A DNA stretch of 64,000 bases from Halocaridina rubra (taxonomy: Eukaryota; Arthropoda; Malacostraca; Decapoda; Atyidae). Positions 14,728 to 29,594 of the stretch are shown piece after piece; the stretch's first letter is position 1, and each line of letters opens with the position of its first letter. Made by a program: the position numbers and the translations under genes. The DNA lies in assembly GCA_037179515.1 (NCBI GenBank), contig JAXCGZ010021000.1, forward strand, positions 20,001 to 84,000. Direction: 5' to 3'. The notes beneath the pieces are model-generated. The model was not told where the DNA came from. It was given only the letters and a program-made list of their open reading frames with translations, and searched no databases.

Positions 14728-14845
14728 TAGAATTGTTGTTGTTCCCTTAGCTGCCTAGCCACTCGAAGTCCCTAAAAAAGGCCACTGCCAATCCCGGGGA
14801 ATCACAGAGAGTTCTCATGGAGTGATAGCTGTGTTATATATGTGA
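14728..14845. repeat. Possible dispersed repeat shared with 341-500
   Basis: Shares an ordered set of short blocks with 341-500 (TTGTTGTT, GCTGCCT, CCAATCC versus CTAATCC, ATAGCTGTGTT versus TATGCTGTGTT). Diverged and of unknown class. Confidence 0.4.
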
Positions 14846-14883
14846 ATGAACTGCCATTGTATGTATATGCCTACTTTACATAC

Positions 14884-14990
14884 AAAGACTGTGATGAATG
14901 CAAAGGACAAAAATAGTGACAGAGAACGATGGAAAGAGTGGTCAGATAATAAAATTCAATACTTCAGATGTAAAGAAATAAGAATTTTAT
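14884..14990. repeat. Flanking repeat A (left copy) of the gypsy relic
   Basis: About 105 bp starting CAAAGACTGTGATGAAT and containing AATAAAATTCAATACTTCA. It recurs at 26468-26572 in the same orientation with roughly 80% identity by eye. The two copies lie just outside the LTR-like blocks of the decayed gypsy element. Confidence 0.75.
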
Positions 14991-15118
14991 TAATTATTCA
15001 CGTTTTTCTGACTGTATGTCATTGTGTCTTGCACACCTCTGTCGGTTAACTACATCTAGTCTGTTACTTAATAAAGATCTCTTCGTCAAGCCTTGAGTAT
15101 CACTCATTTACATTCACC
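14991..15118 (+). repeat. Decayed LTR-like block (left) of gypsy relic
   Basis: Contains TGTATGTCATTGTG, CTTAATAAAGATCTCTTCGT and GAGTAT, matching in order the block at 26318-26460. The position at the left edge of the gypsy coding remnants and the AATAAA motif suggest a 5' LTR remnant. Exact ends are not visible. Confidence 0.55.
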
Positions 15119-18100
15119 ATGGTACAGTTTAGAAATTTATGCCCTGGATACTGCTACAACAGCATGGCCACCTCTTCCAGACTGGCCTCTTCTCCATGTA
15201 CGCCATGTGTTGTGATGCCCTTTGCTCTTAAGAAATGTGAGGACAAGATGTCTTCCGGAACCTTCAGGATGTGGAGACTGTCCATGGAAACCTGGATATT
15301 CCTCAACAGGTGACCCAGTCTAGAAGTTGTCATGCATATCCGGCTCAACTGTATGCCAGCTCTTCAACAAGACATGGATTCCAGATATACAGACAAATAT
15401 GGGAGAGTTTTACTCCCATGAAAACATTGGACAATATCAAGGCTTTAGTGCTTCTTGCTACTAATCAGGCAATATTGTGGAGTGATTTTTTGGCTCCAGA
15501 TGAGCCTATATGTCTATATTTTCAAAGATGTTCACAGCTGGCGATGGATTGTTCCTTTAAGTCCCCAAAGAGTAATGACAATCTGAATAATTATACGTCT
15601 TTACGAAAACTAACAAAAGGTTTAAGAGACCCAGTGATAAAAAGAAATATTTATCATAAATTATTTTATATGATAGTGTTGATAATCTAAGAGTCAAGTG
15701 CTCAGCCTTCGAGCCTGCAGTAAGAGATGTGGATAGCAGGTCTTTTTCCAGAAAAAAATTCACCTACACACGTTGCAACAGCAATGGAGGACATCGACAA
15801 GGACAGCAATGGAGGACATTGACAATTAAATAGCTGTTGCTGCCACTTGCACAATTCCCCACCAAGCCCTTCAGAAATTGCGGGAACTCGCATGTGTATA
15901 ATAGTTCCTGCTTTGCCAGCGACATTATGTGCCACAAATACCAAAATGTGGGGCACCTCCAAAGTGCTAAAATAGTAGCAAGAAGGTTTCCTCTGAAGAG
16001 GCATACTGTACAGAGCCGTGGTGGTTGCATTTTTGATGCACCCCCCAGCCCCACCTGGCTGTGTCCATTTCCTTGTCCAGTGATGGGGTGGTCCTCCCCA
16101 CCATGGCTATAGCCAATACAGGTGCTCAGGTATGTGTGGCGAGTATGTTGTTGCTCTGCTCGTTGCAACTTCCTCCTACCCAGCTTGCACGTTGCTAAGG
16201 TTTGAAGGATGTTGCAGACTGCCACCTGCCAAGTATGGGCATTGCAGAATGCTGCACTACCTTGGATGGCTTGTCATCATTGCAGTTGATTTATTTGGTG
16301 GAATCTACCCCGAACATATACAATACTTATTTCTGACTGTTTGTAAGAGCCTAGGGCTGGGTACTGACTACTTCCCACACCATATACCTATCATGGCTCC
16401 CATCATGATGGAGTAAGTTACCTGCCCACCATGCTCTGAGCCCATACCCTTCTTACCCCCAGATGGAAATATTGCACGACTTCAAAAGTGGCTGCTCTGA
16501 CATTTCTCGTCATCCACTTTCAACACTACGAGGTCTCCACTTCCAGTAATGTCCGGGTCCCCCGCACCACATACATATGGCCCCTGGATCCCACCCTATG
16601 CCTGCCACACCACAGCTGCCATTCCCAAACACTTGGAGGCAGAGGTGAAGGCACAACTTGATGAAGATGTATGATGGGGAATCATCAAGCCTGTCTCCCT
16701 TGGGGAAGCCACTGAGTGGATTATCGCCTTAGCACCTCGTGTTTGAGGAAGAATAATCAGACACCTGCGCCTTTTGACATGTTATCTGGTGTCTCAAGTC
16801 GCTCCTTCAAGGCACTGGCAGACACCTTCTGGGGCTTCCACAAGGTGAACTTGGACAAGAAAAGCATGAAACTGACAACTTTCATCAACCTCTGGGGAAT
16901 ATATCAGTACTGCTGCTTCGGATGCCTAATCTGGACGGTTCGACGATGTGATACAGAACGTTCCAAACAAATATAAGTGTGTACAATGCTCTACTATGTG
17001 ACAACAGCATAGAACAAGGTTTCTAGTATACCTATAACTTCCTGGTCTCCTCTTCGGAGAATGGAATCACCCTCAAACCAAAAAAACTCAGGCTCTGTAA
17101 ACATGAGGTGGAGTTTGTGGGTTTCCATCTAGGATGGGAATCCTATGAGCCCACCAGTGAGTGCCTCTCAGCCACAAGAGAGTTTGTCATGCTCTCCCAT
17201 CCAAACATCACTGATGTTAGATTTTGGCATGGCTTTTTGAACCAATTGGTCTCCTTCCTGGCTATGGTACCTATTATGGAACCTTTTAAGAAATGCCTGA
17301 ATAAATTGATGGCAAGCAGGTGTACTGGGACAACTAGCTCCAGCTTAAGTTCCCCCAAGCACAGGACCAATTCGGCCAGCTAGCAAAGGACAGATCTGCC
17401 CCACCGTGGCAACTACAGACTGTAGCAAAGAAGGCATTGCTTTCATAAATCTACAGAAATACTGTATGTGTCCCTCGCTGGATACACCTTTTTGCTGCAA
17501 AGGAGGGTGGTGGCTAGCTCTATGTGGTAGCTGTCACCAAACCCCTGTGAAGGCCAGGTATGTTGCAGTAGAGGAGGAGGCTCTGTCAGTTGCTTAGTTT
17601 CTCTGTAAAGTGTGACTATTCCTGTTGGGATGTCCAATGCTCATGCTGGTCACTGACCATCACTTCTTTGGTGAAGCATCTAGGAGACCGGGACCCTGCA
17701 GATGTTGTCAACCCAAGATTATTCTGCCTCAAGGAAAACTCTTCTATTTAATTTCACTTTTAAGTACCTTCCTAGGAAAAGGAGTTTTGCTGCAGAATTT
17801 TTCTCCAAGTAATCCACCTTAAGGGCACCCCTGAATTCAGAGGACAACGACCAAGTAGAGGCCACGATGGTGATTTCTGTGACAGCACTAGGTCAGGAAG
17901 ATGACGTCATTATGGACGAGGAAACTGTCTCAAGCGCAACTGCAGAGGATCCCGTCAATCAGCAACTCATAGCTTGAATATCAGCCAGCAATTGCTCCCC
18001 CAGAAGGTGCAGGAATTAGCATGTCTTCACCCATCCTACAGGGTGAGAGACAAACTAGCCATGGCCCAGGAACTAGTTACATACACCTACAAGTAGGGTA

Positions 18101-18950
18101 GCATACGCTTGATCATCCCAAAATCCCTCCATCACAATACTGCAGCAAACTTACACGCAGTCATAAAGGACTAGAATCAATGCTCAGGCGAGCCAGACAC
18201 AGTATATTGGCCAGGCATAGAGGGAGACCTTCGGCACTACACATCTACCAGCGTCTCATGGGACATCTACACAACACCCTACTCTCCACCAAGGGCTCTA
18301 ATTATGGCCACACCCCCTGAATACCACTTTCAACAGATGGTGGTAGATCTTTTCCAGCTCAAGGTGACATATGTACCTGATGTATACGGATAGACTCATG
18401 GACTGGCTGGAGATCGCACATTTTCCCAGTGGTGCCATACCCAGTGAAATCATCACCAAGCTATGAGGTTTCTTTCTGGTGAGGGGGACCAGAGCATTTG
18501 CCAACGGACAGTAGAACTAATGAGGGGAATGAGCAAATGCTAGCCTTCATAAAGAGATGGGGAGGTCTCAGTCTGCCTATCCTCCGCACACTACCCCCAG
18601 TCTAATGGCAGAGCCGAAGTTGCCATCAAGTCAGCTAAATGGATTCTTTGCTTGAACACAGGTACTAACAGCAGCTTGGACACAGACAGCAAGTCCCAGG
18701 CTCTACTCCAGTACTTAAACACACCTCTGCAAGGCATACGCAAGTCCCCTGCACAGTTGGCAACAGGAAGCTACCTCAGAGACAGTGCACTGACGGCAAG
18801 ACAAAACTACAAAATCAGGAAGCACTGGTATTGCTCTCTCCGGCAGTAAAAACTTCAAAAGGCTCTTTCCGGGGACACGCCCATGATCCCCCCCAAGACA
18901 AGTCATACACCAGCTATAGCCTCTACTTGTAAGCTCTCATGCCTGGATGC
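15119..18950 (+). pseudogene. Ty3/gypsy-type gag-pol relic
   Basis: Many stops and frame changes, but pol order is kept. Gag-like text lies near 15400-15650 and a degraded zinc knuckle (CHKYQNVGHLQS) near 15930. A protease-like motif (ANTGAQV, expected D-T/S-G) lies near 16112 and the start of a reverse transcriptase (KAQLDEDV, GIIKPVS) near 16645. RNase H-like text follows. The integrase is clearest: VYWPGI near 18210 and SAHYPQSNGRAEVAIKSAK at about 18578-18634, then an open C-terminal stretch to 18849. This fits the K02A2.6-like gypsy group. The element continues beyond 26010 after an inserted LTR element. Confidence 0.8.
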
Positions 18951-19075
18951 AGGCTCCCTCCTCGAAGCAGTGGGACAGAATGAGAATCATTATGGCGGCA
19001 CAGCACATCAACAATAAAGTCAGGCTAAACAGAACCGACAGGGTATCTGTAAGAAACCACAAACACTTGTGACAA

Positions 19076-19751
19076 TGTCGTAGGACTTTTGGGCTAGGGT
19101 CAAAGGTAACGTTGAACACACTCTCCAGAGTGTGATAGGACGAGGCCTACGATTAAGATGTGTCACGAAGATATATAGCGGGTCCCGTGAGACTTGGCAT
19201 CTGGCGTATTTCATAGCTCAAGAGGGTGAGAGATGTAAACCAGTCCTTTATTCCCCATACCACACAGAAACCCTTGTCCTAAATGTGAAGTACAAGCCCG
19301 GGGGAGATACCCAATGGCAATAGGCTATTACCACCCACTCCTTTGCAATAGGCTCGTTGGATTAGCCCCTCCCCTAAATAGGCGGGAATCCACTTCGAAC
19401 CTGGAGTTGATTTGCCAAGTTGGATGTCAAGCCACGCCTTCCCCTCAGGGTATTTCAAGAACCACCCAAGGCAGAGGGAGTTGAGTTAGAGACCGGGCCT
19501 TGCCAGCAGCAGAGCTAACACAGTACAGCTGAGTTAGCCTCCCCCTCTTGGGGGTAGGACTCAGGGATTAGTCGTGACAGGAACTGTAGTAATAGGAGCT
19601 CTGAGTACATAGATGTTAAAATAAGAATAAACTATGAATAAGAAGATGTCTTTCACCAACCACGCTACCATAATTATAAGTATACAACGTAAGGAGGCAA
19701 CTATCCTACGAAGTGGTGTCTTTAGATGAGATAGCTAAAACCTTTACGTCA
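19076..19751 (+). repeat. 5' LTR of the non-coding LTR element
   Basis: 676 bp, TG...CA ends, with a poly(A) signal AATAAA at 19626-19631 and a TATA-like GATATATAGC near 19170. It also holds a short palindrome CACACTCTCCAGAGTGTG. Confidence 0.95.
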
Positions 19752-19752
19752 G

Positions 19753-19770
19753 TGGTGGACAGCTCGGGAT
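19753..19770 (+). promoter_or_regulatory. Candidate primer-binding site
   Basis: TGGTGGACAGCTCGGGAT begins two bases after the 5' LTR, where the primer tRNA 3' CCA end should pair. I cannot name the tRNA; the T-arm match is imperfect. Confidence 0.45.
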
Positions 19771-22734
19771 CAATCCACGCCGACACTTTGCCGAAGAGAA
19801 AGAAGAAAAAAAAAAAATAGAAGTATAAAAAAATATATAGCATCTATGGAAGAAAAGTACAAGTGAAGAAACTTCAAGACGCTTACCAGCAGTGAGAGAG
19901 TGACACCGAGAAAGTCGGAGCTCCCCCTTCACTTACAGTATCATATTATGAGATCCAGCCACTCTCCCCCGCCTCCGTATTGGCAAGGCCCCTCCCCAGC
20001 AGTAAAAGTATCAACGAAAGTATTTATGGAAGATACCGTCGCACTGAGCCAAAGTGTGACCGCGGCATTGAGTGAAAATGCCCATTACAAGAAGTATAAG
20101 TTGCCGGATCCGACCAAGAAGACGGCGATTCGTCGATTTTACTCGAAGAGAAGAAGGAGAACCCTCTCCTTCCTTGCCTTCTGCCATGAAGTTCTTCAGG
20201 ACCACCTCCTTAAAATAGCTAAGTACTTGTGATCTGTATCCAGTGAGTAATGGGACAATTAGTAAAAGAAATTGAGGTCGGTGGACGCCGCCATTTTATC
20301 TTGTAGTTATGCTTTGACTCAGCCAACCCGCCTATAAGGGGTGTGGCGCTTAATAAGTTGATAAAAGTAGAATTTCTGTACCCATTACTAACATGGATAA
20401 TTTGTACTAATAGCTATAAGCAGTAATAAACTCCATTTTTGTTATAATTTGAGTAATATAAAGAATTTGTGTTGGAAGTGCGTTCCATTTATTTGTATTA
20501 ATGCTTAGATTGAATTTTAAGAACGCGAATGTATCGATTTTTAATTGAAAAATTTAATGCACGTGAAATCACTGTTACAGTATATTAATTCCTTAAGTGT
20601 AAGAATTATAGTGAGTAATATACTTGAATCTGCTTTTAAGGTTTTACTTAGAACACGTGTGGTTTTCGAGAAAGGAATGTGGAAGTGACCATTCGATCTC
20701 CCAACCTCGTTATTATGAATATGTAGTAATTGTACTGAGCTTTGATATTTTAAAGTACGTGTAAAATCATTTTTATATAAATTTCTTAAAGCGTAAGAAA
20801 TCGAGTGTTAAGATTGCGCCTGTTCTTAAGTTTTTTTCTTTTTTGTTGTTTGTTTTTTTTATCCGCGGGAGTAATGTTTTAGCGAAAGAAAAACATAAAT
20901 GACGGATTGTTTTCTAATGTTGTTATGACGAAGGGATTAACATTACGATACGTGTGTGGCAGTTTATTTTTGAAGAATAAGAAGTTTTGTGATATTGCTT
21001 AGAGATGAGCTTTTTTTATTTCGCGCTATGCAGGCGAAAGTAAGAGTAAATTAGAGTAATTTGTGCTGTCCTAGAATAGGGAAGGTTTTTCAGTGTCACC
21101 CTAATGTAGCTTCAAGGGAGTAGAATGTTTGTTTGTTCGTTAGAATGGGACCTAGGACTGGTGAGGAAGTCTGTGACCGCACGGCTCAGCCGAGATTTCA
21201 CCTTTACTCTTCTTCAGAGAGACCGGGAAAGGAAAACCAACGTTGTAAATTAAAGGGAATTTTATAGAAAGGGGACGATTGTTTTGTAAGTGATGCAGCG
21301 AGTGAGGCAGAGAATGAGTATGAATGACCGGGGGTATAATGGGGGGTTGCTCTAGGGGGTGAAATCGCGGAAAGCACCGTTAGGAAGCATGATTGGGGAG
21401 TCTGCGAGGATCGTTCCCCTGCTCCGCCAGGTCCTTCTGCATGCCATATCAGAGTGTATTTATGGGAGGTGATGCGCTGTTGCAATATCTAGTGAGGGAT
21501 ATGGATGAGAAGGTAATTCTCCACCTGCCCAGATATGGTTGAAATGCCGAGTTTGTTTTATTTTTGTTTTGTCCCCTACTCCGCCATTGAGATTATTATT
21601 CGATTTCCGAGAGATTCCAAGATAGATGTTACGTGATAAAGGACGTGAATCTATGAATGATTCTTTATTTTCTTTGCTAGCTGCAGTATATACATTATTT
21701 GTCTGAAGAGATATGTTAGATTGATAAAGTAAAACTTTGCGAGTTTTAGCCATGATAATGTTTTATCAAAATTATTTCGGCTTGGTCATAAAGAAAGAGT
21801 GAGAGCTGACGCGAAATGACAACAAGGATGTTACACAGCTGTATCCCGTATTTGAGAGAGCAGATATAAGTCAAATTCGAGAGAGTAAAAGAAGATATAT
21901 ATTTTATGTTTGAATTGTTTATGTACAACTCCGTACGAGATTTTGAAGTTTAAGCAAAATGCATTCCTTACTGTTGATAATGAAATATACTTTTTATTTT
22001 TATTATTGCATACACAGAGATAGACTTTTTATATTCATAGATACCCGTTTTTGTTATAGTTCTTTTTGTATTGAAGAAATCTTTAAAATCTTACTTAAAG
22101 GATTCTGAAAAGATTATCTAGAGATAACCATGGTTAATCCCTAGCATTTTCATGAATTTTAGATTACAATCGGGCTAATTAAAGATAATTGAGAGTATTA
22201 GAGATTATTTGCTGAGTTTTAAAGTTAAAATTAATGACACTTAAGTCCTTTTTAAGAAGTTGTTAAGAAAAAGATATTTGTACTTTTGTTGATAGTAGCA
22301 GGGATACTGTCACATATGATTTTAGTTTTTTTGCTTTAATTTCATCAGTGTGTGTGCTTCGACTTAACCCTCTGATTTATAGCATGAAAAGAGAGAGATT
22401 GTCATTATAGACAAGGATGTGTATGCTGTTACAGTAAAGTCCTTATCAAGATTAAACAGAAAGGAATGGATTTATGCTTCGACAGTTCTGCAGTTGTACA
22501 CTAAGTTCTTTTTGCTTTTGTTTTTGTTAATGAGGGAATGAGAACAGCCGCTGACAATAAACGTAAGACTCTATCGATAGTCATTGCTAATGTTTGTTCA
22601 CGTTCAATTGTTTATTTATTTTATTATTAGAGCTACTCTGCGACAATTTTTTATTTTCAGTACAAGTAAAAGACAGAGGCCCATCTCAGCTGACTTGTGA
22701 GTGGAAACCGCAACGTATTTCACGGTCGCCCAGC

Positions 22735-22806
<72 letters not shown>

Positions 22807-25320
22807 CCTTTCACTCGACTCTGAGCCTGACAGAGGCTCCGTTCAATGCTAAAAGAATGTAGCCGTCTTTGATTTTTTTTTGTGTTTTTTCCAGCGAAGC
22901 TAGGCGATAATTGTGCCTACATTTTATTTCAGTCAATAGATTGTTGCATGCTGTTATTGCATAAATACTGATAAGACATCGGTAGTACCGCCATTTGCAT
23001 AAATGTTTGTGCCACATGCCGCAACTGTTTAGAGAATAGATAGAACTCCCATTGACAAATTGTGGAGCCAGCGAGTTGCCACTTATGCTATATATATATA
23101 CATTGATTATGACAGCAGGAATTTAAATAGTAAAAGAGACTGTGTTAGAATGAGCATTACTAGGAAGTATAAGTATAGAACTCTGTTCTTACTTCTGAAT
23201 GCCAGTCTCCATTGTATATATATTGATATTTCTGATTTAGTACATTTATTTTTATTGTTTATTATTCTTATTTTTTGATCATGATTATTAGTAATGTTAT
23301 TATGATGACTGATATTGTTGCTATCTCTCAATGGCCTGTTGCTAATTATTATTTTTGAAATGAAATCAGCAGTAACTTGATGATTTGTATCTTTTATCTG
23401 AATCCATACTTGATGTTACTGTAGCCACCGCTAATAAGAATGTTTCTTTAGTGGCTTTTCTCAGCATTTAATGATTGTTCTTTTTGACATTTATAGTAGA
23501 GTAATGCTATGTAGCAGTTGCTAAGTCCTGAGTATCTTGGAATAATAATCTAGTTGTGTAGACACATACCTTCCATTACCACCCTATTCCTAGGCAGCCC
23601 CGACCTGCAAGTTCTAAAAGTCTTTAGATTTTGTCCGTCAGACAAGTCCCTAGTGCCCATTGAATAGAGATTGCAATCACTTGCAGTTGCAGGGGAGGCA
23701 AAGTATAGCCTCGATTACCAACGTATGGCCATTGTTGGTACCCAGAAGTCATAGGGAACCTTTCTTGTAACTGTAGTAGTGACATAGGTTCAAACTTTCA
23801 TCCCGCGATCTACTTCGAAGGTACGTGTGGAGGACCGTACAGGAAGAGAAACGCTGTGACGTTGCAGGTCTCCTGCGTGGTGGTCTTAGTCAAGATCGGC
23901 CGAGGGCGGGACGAGGAAGCCGGGCTGGAAGGATTAGCGGGATGGGCCCAGTCCTTGTCCTTTTTGTTTTGCCTAACCGAGTAACGGAGATATGGCAACA
24001 AACCTGGGCCTGCAGCGAGGACGGCGGGGGAGTGAAAGCGAAAGAATCCCCGAGGGAAACCGTGGAATCGCACCTAGCAAGAATTCATGAGCAAGGGACA
24101 GAGAAAACGAAAGTCGTCCTAAGACAGGGAGGACAGTCCTAAAAGAATAAAAGTTTTAAACTACTTTAAAAACCCAGGTAATCTTGATGAAATCCCAGAA
24201 ACAAGGAGATCCCCATACGTGTCATAACTGTAGTAAAAAGAGAGGAAAAGAAACGCAGAAATATTTTAGAATATTTTAATAATACCTTTAGAAGCCACGT
24301 AAATGAGAAAGAAAAATAATCCCTATACATGTCCAAACTTTAGTGAAGAGAGAAAGAAGGGTATTTAAAAAAAATCCCTTATTGGTTAATTAAAATTACC
24401 TCCGTATTAGAACTGAAAAAAAAAAATGGGAAAGAAAATGTCCCCACCGTGTGTTGTGCTAAAAAAGGAGACAAAATATTTTTATTTTTATGTTTATTTT
24501 TGTTTTGTTTTGCTAGCTTTAAGATAATTTTAAGCGAAAACTCAGAGTCTCCCTTAAATATAGTGTTGAGTAAGTGCCATTGATAAAGTGTATGATTTGA
24601 ACTAAGATTAATAAGTTATTTTCTGCTTAAATAATATTAGTGTTTTGTTTTAGCATTATTATTATTTGAATTATGATTTAATCTTTAGATTCATTAAGTT
24701 TTATGTTAAGTGGTCTCTGAATAGTAATTGCATATAAAGACGATAAATATTTTGACTTTACACACAGTCAAACATGTTTTGTTTCAGGAGTAGTTTTAAG
24801 GCCAAATTTTAAAATAAATTAATGCCCATAGTAACAACAAGAGTAGAAATTATAAGATAAGGTTTCTTATAGAAATTACTATTGATGTTATGGTCTATTG
24901 CATTTTACATGTTTATACATGCTAATACTCTACTTAATTTGTTTGCTAATGTTCTACATGAGTCATAATTTTACTGTAATTAACTCAATTTTGTCTTTTG
25001 AAGAAAAAAGAGAAGTAGATAAAGTAATGTTTTGATTTAAACTGACTTTTGATCTTAATTTATGTTTGTTATTAGTTACACACTGGAATTATGTTGTTTA
25101 AATATAAGAATATGTTTGTATTTCAGATTTCCAACAAGGAAATAGACCCTGCATGCTCTAGTTGTCTGTAGAAGTACTATATATATGTTATGTTTGTATA
25201 ATCTGTATAGGGTTCATAGAAATAGGATTTCTTAGATGATAACTTAAATAATTCGGCCCCGTTTTTATTGTAAACAAATGTTAGTTAGGATGATGAAACT
25301 GAAATAAGAGATATTTCAGT
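19771..25320. other. Non-coding interior of the LTR element
   Basis: No retroviral domain is seen in any frame. Two weak open frames exist on the plus strand (19900-20232, basic; 23825-24142), both without recognisable motifs. A (CT)n tract lies at 22736-22803. The rest is AT-rich with no clear repeat. It may hold packaging or structural RNA signals, which I cannot identify by eye. Confidence 0.6.
22736..22803. repeat. (CT)n microsatellite
   Basis: CT dinucleotides with one CCC interruption, inside the non-coding LTR element. Confidence 0.95.
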
Positions 25321-25334
25321 GTGGTGGGGAGGGA
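25321..25334 (+). promoter_or_regulatory. Candidate polypurine tract
   Basis: GTGGTGGGGAGGGA lies directly against the 3' LTR, the expected place for the plus-strand primer. Confidence 0.7.
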
Positions 25335-26010
25335 TGTCGTAGGACTTTTGGGCTAGGGTCAAAGGTAACGTTGAACACACTCTCCAGAGTGTGATAGGAC
25401 GAGGCCTACGATTAAGATGTGTCACGAAGATATATAGCGGGTCCCGTGAGACTTGGCATCTGGCGTATTTCATAGCTCAAGAGGGTGAGAGATGTAAACC
25501 AGTCCTTTATTCCCCATACCACACAGAAACCCTTGTCCTAAATGTGAAGTACAAGCCTGGGGGAGATACCCAATGGCAATAGGCTATTACCACCCACTCC
25601 TCTGCAATAGGCTCGTTGGATTAGCCCCTCCCCTAAATAGGCGGGAATCCACTTCGAACCTGGAGTTGATTTGCCAAGTTGGATGTCAAGCCACGCCTTC
25701 CCCTCAGGGTATTTCAAGAACCACCCAAGGCAGAGGGAGTTGAGTTAGAGACCGGGCCTTGCCAGCAGCAGAGCTAACACAGTACAGCTGAGTTAGCCTC
25801 CCCCTCTTGGGGGTAGGACTCAGGGATTAGTCGTGACAGGAACTGTAGTAATAGGAGCTCTGAGTACATAGATGTTAAAATAAGAATAAACTATGAATAA
25901 GAAGATGTCTTTCACCAACCACGCTACCATAATTATAAGTATACAACGTAAGGAGGCAACTATCCTACGAAGTGGTGTCTTTAGATGAGATAGCTAAAAC
26001 CTTTACGTCA
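25335..26010 (+). repeat. 3' LTR of the non-coding LTR element
   Basis: 676 bp, near-identical to the 5' LTR (visible differences: CCCGGGGG versus CCTGGGGG and CTTTGC versus CTCTGC). Poly(A) signal AATAAA at 25885-25890. Confidence 0.95.
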
Positions 26011-26014
26011 ACAA

Positions 26015-26460
26015 GTCAGGACAATGCTCCCCACCACACCCTTTCAGTCCTTACACGTGAAAATTAGCCAGCTGTTGCTCGATCTCCTATGCACGTACGC
26101 TCACTTCCCATCCCCCACCAACAGAGTACCAGACCCCAATAGCCACAGAAAACCCCCCACTGGCTTAGTGATTAAGTGTGATCTGATATGCAGTATATAT
26201 CACTTTTCTCTAGTTTTTATAAACTAAGATTCTGTGCTGTTTATATTTATTGTCCTTAATATTATTTTCATTTTTCATTTGTCTTAAGATTATCATATTC
26301 ACATATATATAATCTTGGGGGGCATCTAGGTTTATTATTTGATTAACTGTATAACACATTTTCCCGAATGTATGTCATTGTGCTTATCACACCTTCTCTG
26401 TCCCTCATTTACATCTCATCGGTTGCTTAACGATCTATTGGTCAAACCTCCAGTATAGAA
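26015..26460 (+). mobile_element. 3' remainder of the gypsy relic with LTR-like block
   Basis: The sequence resumes the gypsy relic that was split at 19075. The block 26318-26460 matches the LTR-like block at 14991-15118 (TGTATGTCATTGTG, TTGCTTAACGATCTATTGGTC). The match is diverged. Confidence 0.55.
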
Positions 26461-26467
26461 AATGCAA

Positions 26468-26572
26468 AGACTGTGATGAATTAAAAAAACAAAAACTGTG
26501 ACAGAGAATGTTAGAGAGAGTGATCAGGTAATAAAATTCAATACTTCAAACTGTAGAGTAATAAGAATGGGC
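26468..26572. repeat. Flanking repeat A (right copy) of the gypsy relic
   Basis: Same orientation and about 105-bp length as the copy at 14884-14990, sharing CAAAGACTGTGATGAAT and ATAAAATTCAATACTTCA. Confidence 0.75.
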
Positions 26573-28612
<2,040 letters not shown>

Positions 28613-29594
28613 TTCCTTCGATTATCGCGATGGTTCGGTTCCGGGACCCAGCGCGAGACAGTTAAATCGCGAAGTAGGATCAGCCTATATGTACATAGAT
28701 ATTTTAATATATTTTTACGCTTACACTGTATAAACCCTCTCTGTAATGTTAACAAACCACCCTTTACTTCATAAATAACGGCATGCAACGTAAATTTATA
28801 TGAAAGTGATAGATAAAATTACGGTGAATGAAGTAGTAATTACATGACATACTCATGTACATAGGTATTTTACAATTATTTTTACGTTTATGTACTGTAT
28901 AAACCCTCCCTGCACTGTTAAAAAACCACCCTTTTCTTTATAAATAACAGCAAGCAACGTAAATTTTTATGAAAGTGATAGGGAAACTTACCGTGAATGA
29001 GGTAATGATGACGTGACATACTCATGTACATAGGTATTTTACAATTATTTTTACGTTTACGTACTAAATAAACCCTCCCTGCACTGTTAAAAAAACACCC
29101 TTTACTTTATAAATAACAGAATGCAACGTAAATCTATATGAAAGTGATAGGAAAACTTACCGTGAATGAGGTGATGATGACGTGACATACTCATGTACAT
29201 AGGTATTTTACAATTATTTTTATGTTTATGTACTGTATAAACCCTCCCTGCACTGTTAAAAAAACACCCTTTACCTTATAAATAGCAACATGCAACATAA
29301 ATTTATATGAGTGATACATAAAATTACGGTGAATGAAGTGGTAATTACATGACATACTCATGTACATTGGTATTTTACAATTATATTTATGTTTACGTAC
29401 TGTATAAACCCTCCCTGCACTGTTAAAAAAACACCCTTTACTTTATAAATAACAGCATGCAACGTAAATTTATATGAAAGTGATAGGAAAACTTACTGTG
29501 AATGTGATTACCTAATTGTGATTACCTAATTGTGTTTACGGGAAAGAGCCCAAAGCTCGTATCTTCCCGTCTTCTCATCGCTTCCATTTTATAC

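Larger units (their letters stand above)
19076..26010 (+). mobile_element. Young non-coding LTR retroelement (LARD-like), 6.9 kb
   Basis: Two 676-bp direct repeats (19076-19751, 25335-26010) start TGTCGTAGG and end TTACGTCA, and differ at only two positions I can see. They are flanked by a 4-bp target duplication ACAA (19072-19075, 26011-26014). A primer-binding-site candidate follows the left LTR and a purine tract precedes the right LTR. The 5.6-kb interior has no recognisable gag, protease, reverse transcriptase or integrase; its longest open frames are about 105-110 codons with no known motif. It is therefore a non-autonomous element that needs enzymes in trans. It interrupts the gypsy relic. 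Strand is assigned from PBS and PPT positions. Confidence 0.93.

Noticed and set aside
14991..15118. Well-defined 5' LTR with exact ends
   Set aside because: The match to 26318-26460 is diverged, with no clear TG/CA ends or target duplication, so only an LTR-like block is reported.
15271..15690. An intact host gene of 139 codons
   Set aside because: It lies at the gag position of the decayed gypsy element and is followed by degraded pol motifs, so it is treated as part of that relic.
19900..20232. A 110-codon basic ORF as possible Gag
   Set aside because: No zinc knuckle or capsid motif, and no continuation. It is too weak to call as coding in an otherwise non-coding LTR element.
23825..24142. 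A 105-codon ORF in the LTR element interior
   Set aside because: Low similarity to anything recognised and overlapped by an opposite frame of equal length; treated as chance.
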